From the NCBI RefSeq assembly GCF_003182155.1, contig NZ_QGTG01000001.1, positions 372,001 to 436,000 on the forward strand: a stretch of 64,000 nucleotides of DNA, given 5' to 3'. Both the position numbers and the translations under genes were made by a program. The DNA comes from Chitinophaga sp. S165 (GTDB lineage Bacteria; Bacteroidota; Bacteroidia; Chitinophagales; Chitinophagaceae). Positions 1 to 7,291 of the stretch are shown here, piece after piece. Within the stretch, counting starts at the first letter, position 1. The number at the start of each line of letters is the position of its first letter. The notes under the pieces are model-generated. The model saw only the letters and a program-made list of their open reading frames with translations, was not told the origin of the DNA and made no database searches.

Positions 1-1571
1 AAGAACACTTCATCACCACCACAGATCACATTGTTGGAGATCTTCCAGGATGCGACTTTCTTCCATTGCTGCAGCAGCGTGCTGTCAAACCATGTATCAT
101 ACACCACTGCGATCTTTACATTTTCCTGACCCGTGAACTTTTGCAGGAACTGGGGCGAGTACTGTCCATGCAGCTTTCCCGCCGCCACAGTATTATTGCC
201 TAGTCCCCACAGGTCTAGTATCCTGTTGTCAGATAAGTAACTGATCGCGCCTACATCATTTGCCGCCACTGCTGTATGCTGGTAACCGGTTTGCAGGAAG
301 CGGCCCATCTGGTATTGTTGCTCGTAAATGTTACGCGCGGCGCCTGGCAGGTTGTGAAATGCGCCCAATGCCCTCAATGGTAATGGCGCAAACACAAAGA
401 GCAACAGGAAGGCCGCTGCACATTTTTCCAGCAGGGAATAGTGTCGTCTACTCGCTACCAGCTGATGAAAATAGTAATACAGGAGTATTGCTATAACCGC
501 TGTATCGAGCGCCAGCAGATAGGCTTCATACCTGAACAGCCATCCGACTGCGGCCAGCGCCATATGCAGGAAGGTGTTGATCAGCGGTATACATGCAAGC
601 TGTTTTACTTTACTGATAGTATTGACATTATCATTGCCCGGCCTCAATAATATGATCAGCGTAGGAATGATCAGCAGCAACCTCACCACGGTAGTACCGG
701 AAAGAGAAGAAGACCCCTCCGGATAATATTTGTTGGTGAAGATGTTGACCATTGTATTGTTGCCGTATAACAACTTATAGACGACAATTTCCTGTAGGCT
801 GCTCATGAGTTGTGACGGTCCACCCGCCAGTTTGCTTGCTTTCAGCAATACCGAGTTGGGCAGGAAATAACCGCCATGTTGTACGGATATACATCCGAAT
901 ATGATCAGAGGTACGAGCGACAATACCAGCAACACACCTGTTTGCGCCCATCGCCTGTTATAGATTCCTGCCACTACAACGCCCGCCAGCAGGAATAATG
1001 ATTCGAAACGGGCCAGGATAGCCAGTCCGGACACCAGCGATAGTAGTAAGACCTGGTTGCGGGTGGTATTGTCCGGCGTCAGAAAAGAGACAGACAAATA
1101 TAACATCCACATGGCCAGGAAAGCATGCAGCATATGCTCCATACCACTTGCTACCATCACCGGTACCGGCACCAGTATGACAAGTGAAAGCAACGTAATA
1201 CACCTGATGGAAGCGGGCAGACTGAAACGCTGTAAGAGTTTATCAGTCATCACTACCAACAGGAATGCAAAGCACACATTGATGTAAAAGGGCATCCATA
1301 TCGTGTTGATGCCCGCTTTGAGGAATGTGGCCAGTATAAGAGTATACAAAGGGGAGGAGCTGGCTGCGCTGAATTCCTGCGCATTGATACCCCATACACC
1401 ATGCATTGCGAAGTTCTTCGCAATGGACAGGTGAATGAAGGTATCATCCAGTGGGTAACAGAAATAGCCACCCGTCTGCGACAGTATCTGCCGGCAGGCT
1501 ATGACCAGCAATACTGTCAGTAGCAGTAAGGTGGCCATAACCGGGTAGTTCCTTTGAAAGTAATATCTCAT
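1..1571 (-). CDS. GT-C (GT39/ArnT-like) membrane glycosyltransferase, 3' end outside window
   Basis: The minus strand stays open from an ATG at 1571 to the window edge, about 523 codons with no stop, so this is a real gene truncated by the window. The protein is polytopic. One membrane segment at about residues 12-30 is followed by the sequence YPLDDTFIH, whose Asp42-Asp43 pair sits in the first external loop. This is the position of the catalytic acidic residues in GT-C enzymes that use polyprenyl-phosphate sugars. Many further hydrophobic segments follow, then a soluble C-terminal part rich in aromatic residues. The start lies 15 bases after the stop of the TolC-like gene and an in-frame stop precedes it. 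It is the last visible gene of the leftward EPS operon, so a role in adding a sugar outside the inner membrane is likely. The fold is fairly sure; the substrate is unknown. Confidence 0.75.
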   Translation of the reverse strand, partial: MRYYFQRNYPVMATLLLLTVLLVIACRQILSQTGGYFCYPLDDTFIHLSIAKNFAMHGVWGINAQEFSAASSSPLYTLILATFLKAGINTIWMPFYINVCFAFLLVVMTDKLLQRFSLPASIRCITLLSLVILVPVPVMVASGMEHMLHAFLAMWMLYLSVSFLTPDNTTRNQVLLLSLVSGLAILARFESLFLLAGVVVAGIYNRRWAQTGVLLVLSLVPLIIFGCISVQHGGYFLPNSVLLKASKLAGGPSQLMSSLQEIVVYKLLYGNNTMVNIFTNKYYPEGSSSLSGTTVVRLLLIIPTLIILLRPGNDNVNTISKVKQLACIPLINTFLHMALAAVGWLFRYEAYLLALDTAVIAILLYYYFHQLVASRRHYSLLEKCAAAFLLLFVFAPLPLRALGAFHNLPGAARNIYEQQYQMGRFLQTGYQHTAVAANDVGAISYLSDNRILDLWGLGNNTVAAGKLHGQYSPQFLQKFTGQENVKIAVVYDTWFDSTLLQQWKKVASWKISNNVICGGDEVF

Positions 1572-1586
1572 TATCCGGTGATTACA

Positions 1587-2315
1587 CTATTTGTTAAAGG
1601 TGCGCGCCTGTGATTGCAGTACAGCTTCTTCAAAGCTGATACCAATCAATTTCTCCAGTTCGATCTTCGCTTGTCTGATATCCCTTTCCAGCATCACCTT
1701 TCTCACCATTTCCTCATTATAGCTTCTGTAGGCGATATTCAGGGTTTCTACAGACACTTCTTTGTCGCCGCTGGAGAATTTCTCTTCTGTCTGTTTGTAA
1801 TGGTTGTAAACGTCTTCCAGCAACGGCACTTCCAGTTCCATCATCTTTTTATTGGCAGCATACAGCTCGTAGGCATTCAGTACGTCTGCCTTCAGTTTCC
1901 GCTGTTCATCCTCCTTCATATTAATGATCACTTTCTTCTCCGTTTTGGCAATCTTCACATCGTTGGGGATAGAAATGAAACTACCAAGAGGTACTGTCAG
2001 TGAAAAGTTGTACCTGGGAAAGAAGGTCGCGTTGTTACTGTTGTTTTTTAAAGTGTATTCGTTCAGGTTACCTGACGCCTGGAACATGTTAGCCCATCCG
2101 GCCATAGCTTTGTTCGTCTGATACCTGGCAATTTTTGCCTTGTTGTCGTACACCTTTAATGAGGGGTTTTGCATAGCAAGTTCTACCAATACTGCTTTCA
2201 GCTGTGTTACTTCGGGTGAATCGGTGAGAGGGATATAAAGGCTCGTCTCTTTCTTCTGTGCTTGCGCAAGCAGACAACCGATCAGGCCAATAATGAGGAA
2301 AAGTCCCTTTTTCAT
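1587..2315 (-). CDS. Half-length TolC/OEP-like outer-membrane protein of EPS operon
   Basis: The protein has 242 residues. An N-terminal signal peptide ends near residue 20 (ACLLAQAQ-like context: GCLLAQAQ). The mature part shows one outer-membrane-efflux repeat: a helix, a beta-hairpin-like stretch with alternating hydrophobics (RYNFSLTVPLG, about residue 100), then long charged helices with coiled-coil character. Usual TolC-family proteins carry two such repeats in 420-480 residues, so this is about half size with an intact start and stop. It lies 6 bases after the polymerase gene and 15 before the GT-C gene. No Wza-type export protein is in the window, so this protein may serve as or assist the outer-membrane step; that role is inference. 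Family assignment is moderately sure. Confidence 0.7.
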   Translation of the reverse strand: MKKGLFLIIGLIGCLLAQAQKKETSLYIPLTDSPEVTQLKAVLVELAMQNPSLKVYDNKAKIARYQTNKAMAGWANMFQASGNLNEYTLKNNSNNATFFPRYNFSLTVPLGSFISIPNDVKIAKTEKKVIINMKEDEQRKLKADVLNAYELYAANKKMMELEVPLLEDVYNHYKQTEEKFSSGDKEVSVETLNIAYRSYNEEMVRKVMLERDIRQAKIELEKLIGISFEEAVLQSQARTFNK

Positions 2316-2321
2316 ACTTTG

Positions 2322-3764
2322 TTATTTAGATGTTGAAAGATTATACCGTGTTCTGATTGTGATGCCTAAAAGAGCGTTCAGGAAAATAGATGATTCCACA
2401 AGCCCTGCCGCCTCCTGCGCATATTGCGCTACCAGTATTGCATACATTACAGCTGCGATGCCTATCAGCAGCAGCTTATGCAGTTCGTCTTCTTCGCTGA
2501 AATAGTTCTTTACAGCGTAATGAATACCCATATAAGTGTATATGCATACGATGATCAATCCTATCCACCCCAGTTCCAGCACAGCACGCAGGTAGCCGCT
2601 ATCGGGCTGCAACCCGGCAAGCCGGTGACCGGGATTGTAGGTCACACCGTCATTTCCCACCGTCATTACGCCACCGCCGATAGGATGGGTGTACATGTAG
2701 GGTTGTATGCCATGTCTGTTTACGTCGCGCAGACTGAGAGACTCATCCTGACTACCCATAAAGGCTGTACGGAAGCGGATGATGGTCGGGCTGCTGTAAA
2801 AAGGACCGAACAGGATAGCCAGCATACCGAAGGTGAAAAGAGCAGCGGCGATCAGCGTGTTCCTGTTATGCAGGTTTACCAGGAAGAATAATAACAATCC
2901 TACAGGTAGCATCACATAAGCGGTACGGGTACCTGAGAAACCGAGCGCCAGCAAATGGACCACTATGATAAAAAGCAGCAATAATTTCTTTGGGAAACTC
3001 ACCACTTTCTGACTGGCGGTGAGCAATACGGTAGCAATGATCGCACCGCAAGCCATTAATACGCCAAATGCCGCAGGATCGGCCATAAACGAGAAGATCC
3101 TCGCACGGCCCTGTATCATTACTGTCTTGAACTTGTCAGGGTTCATAGCAATATATGCCCTTTCAAAGGGCAGTAGCCCAACCGCCTGTTGCAAACAACC
3201 ATACAGCGCTGCGGCAGTTGAAAGTATCAGCCAGAACCTGAAGAATTTATATATCTCCGTCCAGCTGCTCATCACCTTGATAGTAATAAACAGGAAAATA
3301 AAGTTGCGGATGTATACCCTGATAAATATGAACCATCCCTGGATGGAAAACATATTAGGGTTAAAGAACTGTATCAGCAGGTAGGCTGTGTACAGGTACA
3401 AGATCAATAATAGTGGGTCCTTGTAATAGTTTACATTTGACCTCTCCTTGCTTTTCTTATCAAAGATGGCGCCCGCAAGCATGAGTACCAGGAAGAGGTC
3501 CATCACAACACCGACAGGAATTGTAGTTTTAGCCATCCTTTCGGGTACATGCACGCACATAGACACCGCGATATAGATATAATAGCCGGTACGGAAGTTT
3601 ATTGCGCTGATCACGGCCAGCGCAAGTCCAATGATGCCGCCAAACACTACCATACTGAACTTGGCGTCTAAAGACGATACGTAGGCAATAGCAGGTACCG
3701 CTATCACCCAAAGCAGGATGAACAGGAATATTACGATGTTTCTCTTAGCCTGTTGACTGTACAT
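2322..3764 (-). CDS. O-antigen ligase/polymerase (Wzy-like) membrane protein
   Basis: This is a 480-residue polytopic inner-membrane protein with about eleven to twelve hydrophobic segments. It has the large periplasmic loop and the C-terminal pattern of the Wzy/WaaL family (PF04932): after the loop containing GHRLAGLQPDSGYLRAVLE comes a membrane helix beginning LGWIGLI. Such proteins join undecaprenyl-linked repeat units into polymer or transfer them to an acceptor. In this context, next to a co-polymerase (Wzc-like), polymerase is the more likely role. The ATG at 3764 follows the stop of the 38-residue open frame by 15 bases, and the stop is 6 bases before the TolC-like gene, so all appear to be one transcript. 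Sequence divergence in this family means substrate cannot be read. Confidence 0.85.
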   Translation of the reverse strand: MYSQQAKRNIVIFLFILLWVIAVPAIAYVSSLDAKFSMVVFGGIIGLALAVISAINFRTGYYIYIAVSMCVHVPERMAKTTIPVGVVMDLFLVLMLAGAIFDKKSKERSNVNYYKDPLLLILYLYTAYLLIQFFNPNMFSIQGWFIFIRVYIRNFIFLFITIKVMSSWTEIYKFFRFWLILSTAAALYGCLQQAVGLLPFERAYIAMNPDKFKTVMIQGRARIFSFMADPAAFGVLMACGAIIATVLLTASQKVVSFPKKLLLLFIIVVHLLALGFSGTRTAYVMLPVGLLLFFLVNLHNRNTLIAAALFTFGMLAILFGPFYSSPTIIRFRTAFMGSQDESLSLRDVNRHGIQPYMYTHPIGGGVMTVGNDGVTYNPGHRLAGLQPDSGYLRAVLELGWIGLIIVCIYTYMGIHYAVKNYFSEEDELHKLLLIGIAAVMYAILVAQYAQEAAGLVESSIFLNALLGITIRTRYNLSTSK

Positions 3765-3779
3765 AATAATCTGAATACT

Positions 3780-3896
3780 TTAAAAAAACATGATCTTCAT
3801 AAACAATAAAATCATTGTCAGTGCTACAAAAAGAAGCAGCATAGTCTGATGAAATGATTTACTGATACCAGGTGTATATTTCTTTTTTACAGGCAT
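3780..3896 (-). CDS. Putative 38-residue single-pass membrane microprotein
   Basis: A complete open frame of 38 codons starts at ATG 3896 and stops at TAA 3780. Its ATG overlaps the stop of the acyltransferase gene in the sequence TAATG, a classical coupling arrangement. It ends 15 bases before the polymerase ATG, the same gap as between the TolC-like and GT-C genes, so without it this tightly packed operon would have an odd 131-base hole. The product is basic at its N-terminus (MPVKKKY) and has one strongly hydrophobic segment at about residues 18-37 ending at the C-terminus. It could be a small membrane partner of the polymerase, acyltransferase or co-polymerase. No family is recognised. 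The frame is certain; translation is inferred from position and composition. Confidence 0.55.
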   Translation of the reverse strand: MPVKKKYTPGISKSFHQTMLLLFVALTMILLFMKIMFF

Positions 3897-4987
3897 TACA
3901 CATGTGTTTTTTGAGTGGCCATCTCCGGTTGCTGTGGATTATAGGGTTTTGCCTTAAAGGGTCCCATAAACAAAAAACCGAGCCTCAGTCGCATACATAT
4001 CCTGTAAACGATGATGGAAAAGAAGATGGCGATAAAGATCAGCAGCAGTAACAACGCTACTAAATATTGTTTCATCATAGTGGTGAGCAGGAAATACCTA
4101 ATCGCCGCTACAATAGGTACATGCAATAGATAGATGTACAAAGAATAATGCCCGAACGTTCTCAGAAAAGGAAGTGCATTGTGTTTCGAGAGCTGGAAAG
4201 CGAGCATTATAGTAAACAGACTGCCCACCAGGGCGATGCCTGCATACAGGAAAAGGTTCATCTGCTGATGATACAGAAAATAGTACTGGCATAATGCAAA
4301 CACAGGCAACAGCAGGAGTAATGCATATGCGGAGGAAAGCTTATCCTGTACTTTCTCTGAAAAGAAATAGCCTGCAGTCAGATTGCCGATGCAGAAAAAA
4401 ATGTAGTGTAGCGCAATATCATACAGTGTACTGATACTGTTCACAAGAGGGGCTATTGCAAGCAAAGCCAGGGACACAAGCACCTGGGCAAATTTGTCGT
4501 ACCGGAAAAGTTTTGCTATCAGCAGATACAGTAAGGTGACATTAAACAATGCAAATAAATACCATAACTGGTCAAGATGGCGGGGTTGTATCAGGATGTT
4601 CAGATAATCGGCGCCAGTGCGGCGGGCGTTAACAACTGAAGAAAAAATGATTTGCAGGGAGATCTGAATGAACGCCCATAACACGTAGGGATACAACAAT
4701 GTATTAACACGGGTAACAAAAAAGCCCATTTCTCCCTTCCGGGCTATGCTTCTTTCGAAGAACAACCCGGACAGGAGGAAGAACAGGGGCATACGGAAGC
4801 TGTAGAACATGTTATTGCCGTCAATGATCCATTGGCTGACAACCATGCCGCTGCTTTTTAATCCGTATACCACATGTCTGTATACGACCAGAATGATAGC
4901 TATGCCTTTTGCATAGTCTATCCATCCCAGCCGGTTGGCTTGTGGCGGTTTGAAGTCAAATAATTCTTTAAATGTAAAGTCTGGCAT
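3896..4987 (-). CDS. Acyltransferase family 3 membrane protein (EPS O-acylation)
   Basis: The protein has 363 residues with about ten membrane segments and the N-terminal hallmark of acyltransferase-3 proteins (PF01757): LGWIDYAKGIAIILVVYRHV near residues 20-40, including the conserved His, followed by SFRMPLFFLLSGLFF. These enzymes transfer acyl groups, usually acetyl, from the cytoplasmic side to sugars in lipopolysaccharide or EPS at the inner membrane. It follows the Wzc-like gene by 17 bases and its stop overlaps the start of the 38-residue frame. O-acylation of the EPS repeat unit is the natural inference; succinyl or other acyl groups cannot be excluded. Confidence 0.85.
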   Translation of the reverse strand: MPDFTFKELFDFKPPQANRLGWIDYAKGIAIILVVYRHVVYGLKSSGMVVSQWIIDGNNMFYSFRMPLFFLLSGLFFERSIARKGEMGFFVTRVNTLLYPYVLWAFIQISLQIIFSSVVNARRTGADYLNILIQPRHLDQLWYLFALFNVTLLYLLIAKLFRYDKFAQVLVSLALLAIAPLVNSISTLYDIALHYIFFCIGNLTAGYFFSEKVQDKLSSAYALLLLLPVFALCQYYFLYHQQMNLFLYAGIALVGSLFTIMLAFQLSKHNALPFLRTFGHYSLYIYLLHVPIVAAIRYFLLTTMMKQYLVALLLLLIFIAIFFSIIVYRICMRLRLGFLFMGPFKAKPYNPQQPEMATQKTHV

Positions 4988-5004
4988 TTTTGGGTAACTT
5001 TTGG

Positions 5005-7194
5005 TTATAATTCGAGGTATTCTTCCTGTACATTATTTAGTACTGCTCCCACGAACTTATCACCAAGAGTTTCAAAAAACTGCGCAGATTCACGGTCTAC
5101 CTGTGTTAATGCCAGCTTGGATGAAAAAACTGCTATTACGCCATCTACATATTGCGCCAGCTCCTTACTATCAGTATAATCATTCAGAGGGGCGCCTTCC
5201 AGCAGGATGAAGTCGTAATAGGTAGTCAGGAAGGGGAGGTAGTTTAAAAGATTATTTTTAGGTAAGATCTCTGATGGAGTATAATCACCTCCCTTACAAC
5301 CGATCACTTCAATGCCGGATACAGGATAGGTAGTCACAATGTCCTTTACCTTGTCCATCGTCAGTTCGTTCCGGGGAACAGAGAACGTCTCCAATGTCGG
5401 CGCCGCTTCCATCTGCACGGTCAGGTCATTGTTACAGAAATTCGTATCTATCACGAGTACATTCTTATTACTGAGGCTCAGACTATATGCCAGCGCCTGG
5501 GTCAGTGTGGTTTTACCCTGCCTTGACTCAGTACTCGTAATGAGGAATGACTTTTTGCCGCTGGTTTCTACTTCATACCGCAGTTTACGCAGTAACTCAC
5601 GGAATGTGTTCTGCCGTTGTTTAGAATGTTTGTCAGAGATGGTAGTCTTCTGCAATACTTCCAGGATACTGTATTTATTCAGATCAGCATGATTAACACT
5701 GCTGATAAGACGAAGGTCCAGGTGTTTTTCAAATACGGAAGGAGACTTCAGTGACCCGTCCAGGAATTCCAGCAACAGTACGATAAAAGACGTCAGCAGG
5801 AAAGTGGAAATACCGGCCATTCCCATGATGATCATACGTTTGGAAGACTCTGGCTTGAAGGCAGGTTGTCCTTTAAGGATCTGCTTAAAGTTGACATCAG
5901 GTGTAGTCTGGTTATCCTGCGCTGCGTTCAGTTTCTCCTTCAATTTGTTATACTCTTCCTGTGCCATATCCACTTCTGCCTGAAGACCGCTTACTGTGGC
6001 TTCTTTATTGGCATAGGAGCCTACCGAGCCTTTCAGCTTTGCGATCTGGCCTTGCAGCCCTCTCATGTTCAGATTGGATGCTTCCAGCTGTGCCTCGAGA
6101 TTGGCTTTTTCCTGGATCAGTGCATCCTTGGTAGTAGCAGTCTGTGTACCGGTGGTAGAGGCGCCGAGTTTTTTCTGCATCTGGGCACGCAGTCCCGCCA
6201 GTTTAGTACTTGTTACCTGGTCATTACCTCCCTTGCGGATCAGCTCTTCATTCAGGTCATTGATCTGCTTACGCAGGTCTATTATTTCACTGTTATTGTT
6301 GGTGTAAACGGTCTTGCCGGAGTTAGCTACAGCGAGACGTTGGTTTACACTTTGCAGGGACGAGTTGATCGTATTGTAGTTGGCCCTTTCATCAACCAGT
6401 CCTTTTTCAAACTGTTTGATCAGGTCCAGTTCATTGCCGCTGGCTACTTCAACGTTCAATAATCCTTCGGATGATTTGTATAAACGAAGCGCTTCCACTT
6501 TTTTGTCCAGTTCTGCTTTCTTCTGTTTCACCAGTTCGTCAAAAGACTCCACGCTTTCTACAGATCTCTCTGAACGCATGCTCCGGTAGTAGCGGAGGAA
6601 CTCCCTGTAGGCGGTATTAACGGTATAAGCTGCCTGTTCGGGGTTCTCTGCCATGCTCACGATCTCAAGGTAATCCGTGCGCTGTACGCGTGAGGCATAC
6701 AGCCTTTTGCGTATCGATTCGTAGTCGTACTGGTACAGCTTAAGAAAGGTCAGGATATTCCGTTCTGTAGGATTATAAGAGGAGAGTACCTGCAGGGAAT
6801 CGAGCTTGTTACGCAGGATGGTCACAGCAGCTTGCCTGTCTACGGCCTTATAAGCCTCAGAATTCAGGTCTTTTTCCTCCAGGCGGACAAAGGGCTTATT
6901 ACTTGTCAGATCATGAATAGCAAGGTCGTAAGACAGCATACCGACAACCACCGGTGAGTTGATGATCTCGATCACGTTGTCAAACTTAACGTCTGCTTCA
7001 AATATGTTAACATTCTCGTCTCTCAGTTTCACCTGGTCGTTGATGGTAAATCCGGTTGCTATCTGGGTTACGGAGGCGTACATTCTCGGTTTGCCGAGCG
7101 TAAAAAACAGGGCGGCAACAATGGCAATGATGGTACTGATGATGATCCACCATTTCTTTTTCAGCAGGGCTTTTATAAAATATATTATATCCAT
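5005..7194 (-). CDS. Wzc-like polysaccharide co-polymerase with degenerate BY-kinase domain
   Basis: The 729-residue protein has the layout of chain-length regulators: a first membrane helix at about 15-33, a long periplasmic region rich in coiled coil (about 200-440), a second helix at about 453-475 and a cytoplasmic P-loop domain. The nucleotide-binding motifs are atypical. The Walker A region near residue 550 reads TESRQGKTTL, with Thr where the first Gly is expected. A Walker A' motif (VLVIDTN, about 578) is present. The Walker B strand reads FILLEGAP (about 662) with Glu where Asp is usual. The C-terminus ends EEYLEL with one Tyr and no tyrosine cluster. It should control EPS chain length and export, but tyrosine-kinase activity is doubtful. 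It heads the acyltransferase-polymerase operon, 33 bases after a terminator. Confidence 0.85.
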   Translation of the reverse strand: MDIIYFIKALLKKKWWIIISTIIAIVAALFFTLGKPRMYASVTQIATGFTINDQVKLRDENVNIFEADVKFDNVIEIINSPVVVGMLSYDLAIHDLTSNKPFVRLEEKDLNSEAYKAVDRQAAVTILRNKLDSLQVLSSYNPTERNILTFLKLYQYDYESIRKRLYASRVQRTDYLEIVSMAENPEQAAYTVNTAYREFLRYYRSMRSERSVESVESFDELVKQKKAELDKKVEALRLYKSSEGLLNVEVASGNELDLIKQFEKGLVDERANYNTINSSLQSVNQRLAVANSGKTVYTNNNSEIIDLRKQINDLNEELIRKGGNDQVTSTKLAGLRAQMQKKLGASTTGTQTATTKDALIQEKANLEAQLEASNLNMRGLQGQIAKLKGSVGSYANKEATVSGLQAEVDMAQEEYNKLKEKLNAAQDNQTTPDVNFKQILKGQPAFKPESSKRMIIMGMAGISTFLLTSFIVLLLEFLDGSLKSPSVFEKHLDLRLISSVNHADLNKYSILEVLQKTTISDKHSKQRQNTFRELLRKLRYEVETSGKKSFLITSTESRQGKTTLTQALAYSLSLSNKNVLVIDTNFCNNDLTVQMEAAPTLETFSVPRNELTMDKVKDIVTTYPVSGIEVIGCKGGDYTPSEILPKNNLLNYLPFLTTYYDFILLEGAPLNDYTDSKELAQYVDGVIAVFSSKLALTQVDRESAQFFETLGDKFVGAVLNNVQEEYLEL

Positions 7195-7227
7195 ATTAAT
7201 TGTAATTATTTAACATCTGTCACGTGC

Positions 7228-7250
7228 AAAAAAATCCGGTCGCCCGGACT
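7228..7250 (-). terminator. Intrinsic terminator with GCGA tetraloop after the 2,327-residue gene
   Basis: Read on the minus strand, AGTCCGG and CCGGATT form a seven-pair stem with one G-U pair around a GCGA (GNRA-type) loop, directly followed by seven T residues (7228-7234). It lies downstream of the large T9SS gene and only about 33 bases before the Wzc-like start, so it separates the two genes or attenuates read-through. Confidence 0.75.
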
Positions 7251-7260
7251 TTTTGGGGAG

Positions 7261-7291
7261 AAACTGGTAAAGCTTAACGCTTTACCAGTTT
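7261..7291 (-). other. 13-bp perfect hairpin spanning the stop codon
   Basis: AAACTGGTAAAGC (7261-7273) and GCTTTACCAGTTT (7279-7291) are exact inverted repeats around a five-base loop that contains the TAA stop of the large T9SS gene. The last codons (Leu-Val-Lys-Arg) supply one arm. It may protect the messenger 3' end or aid release and termination together with the adjacent terminator. The structure is directly visible; the function is inferred. Confidence 0.7.

Noticed and set aside
5866..6462. 198-codon frame antisense to the co-polymerase coiled coil
   Set aside because: The Cys- and Phe-rich translation is the typical shadow of a Gln/Lys/Leu-rich coiled coil.
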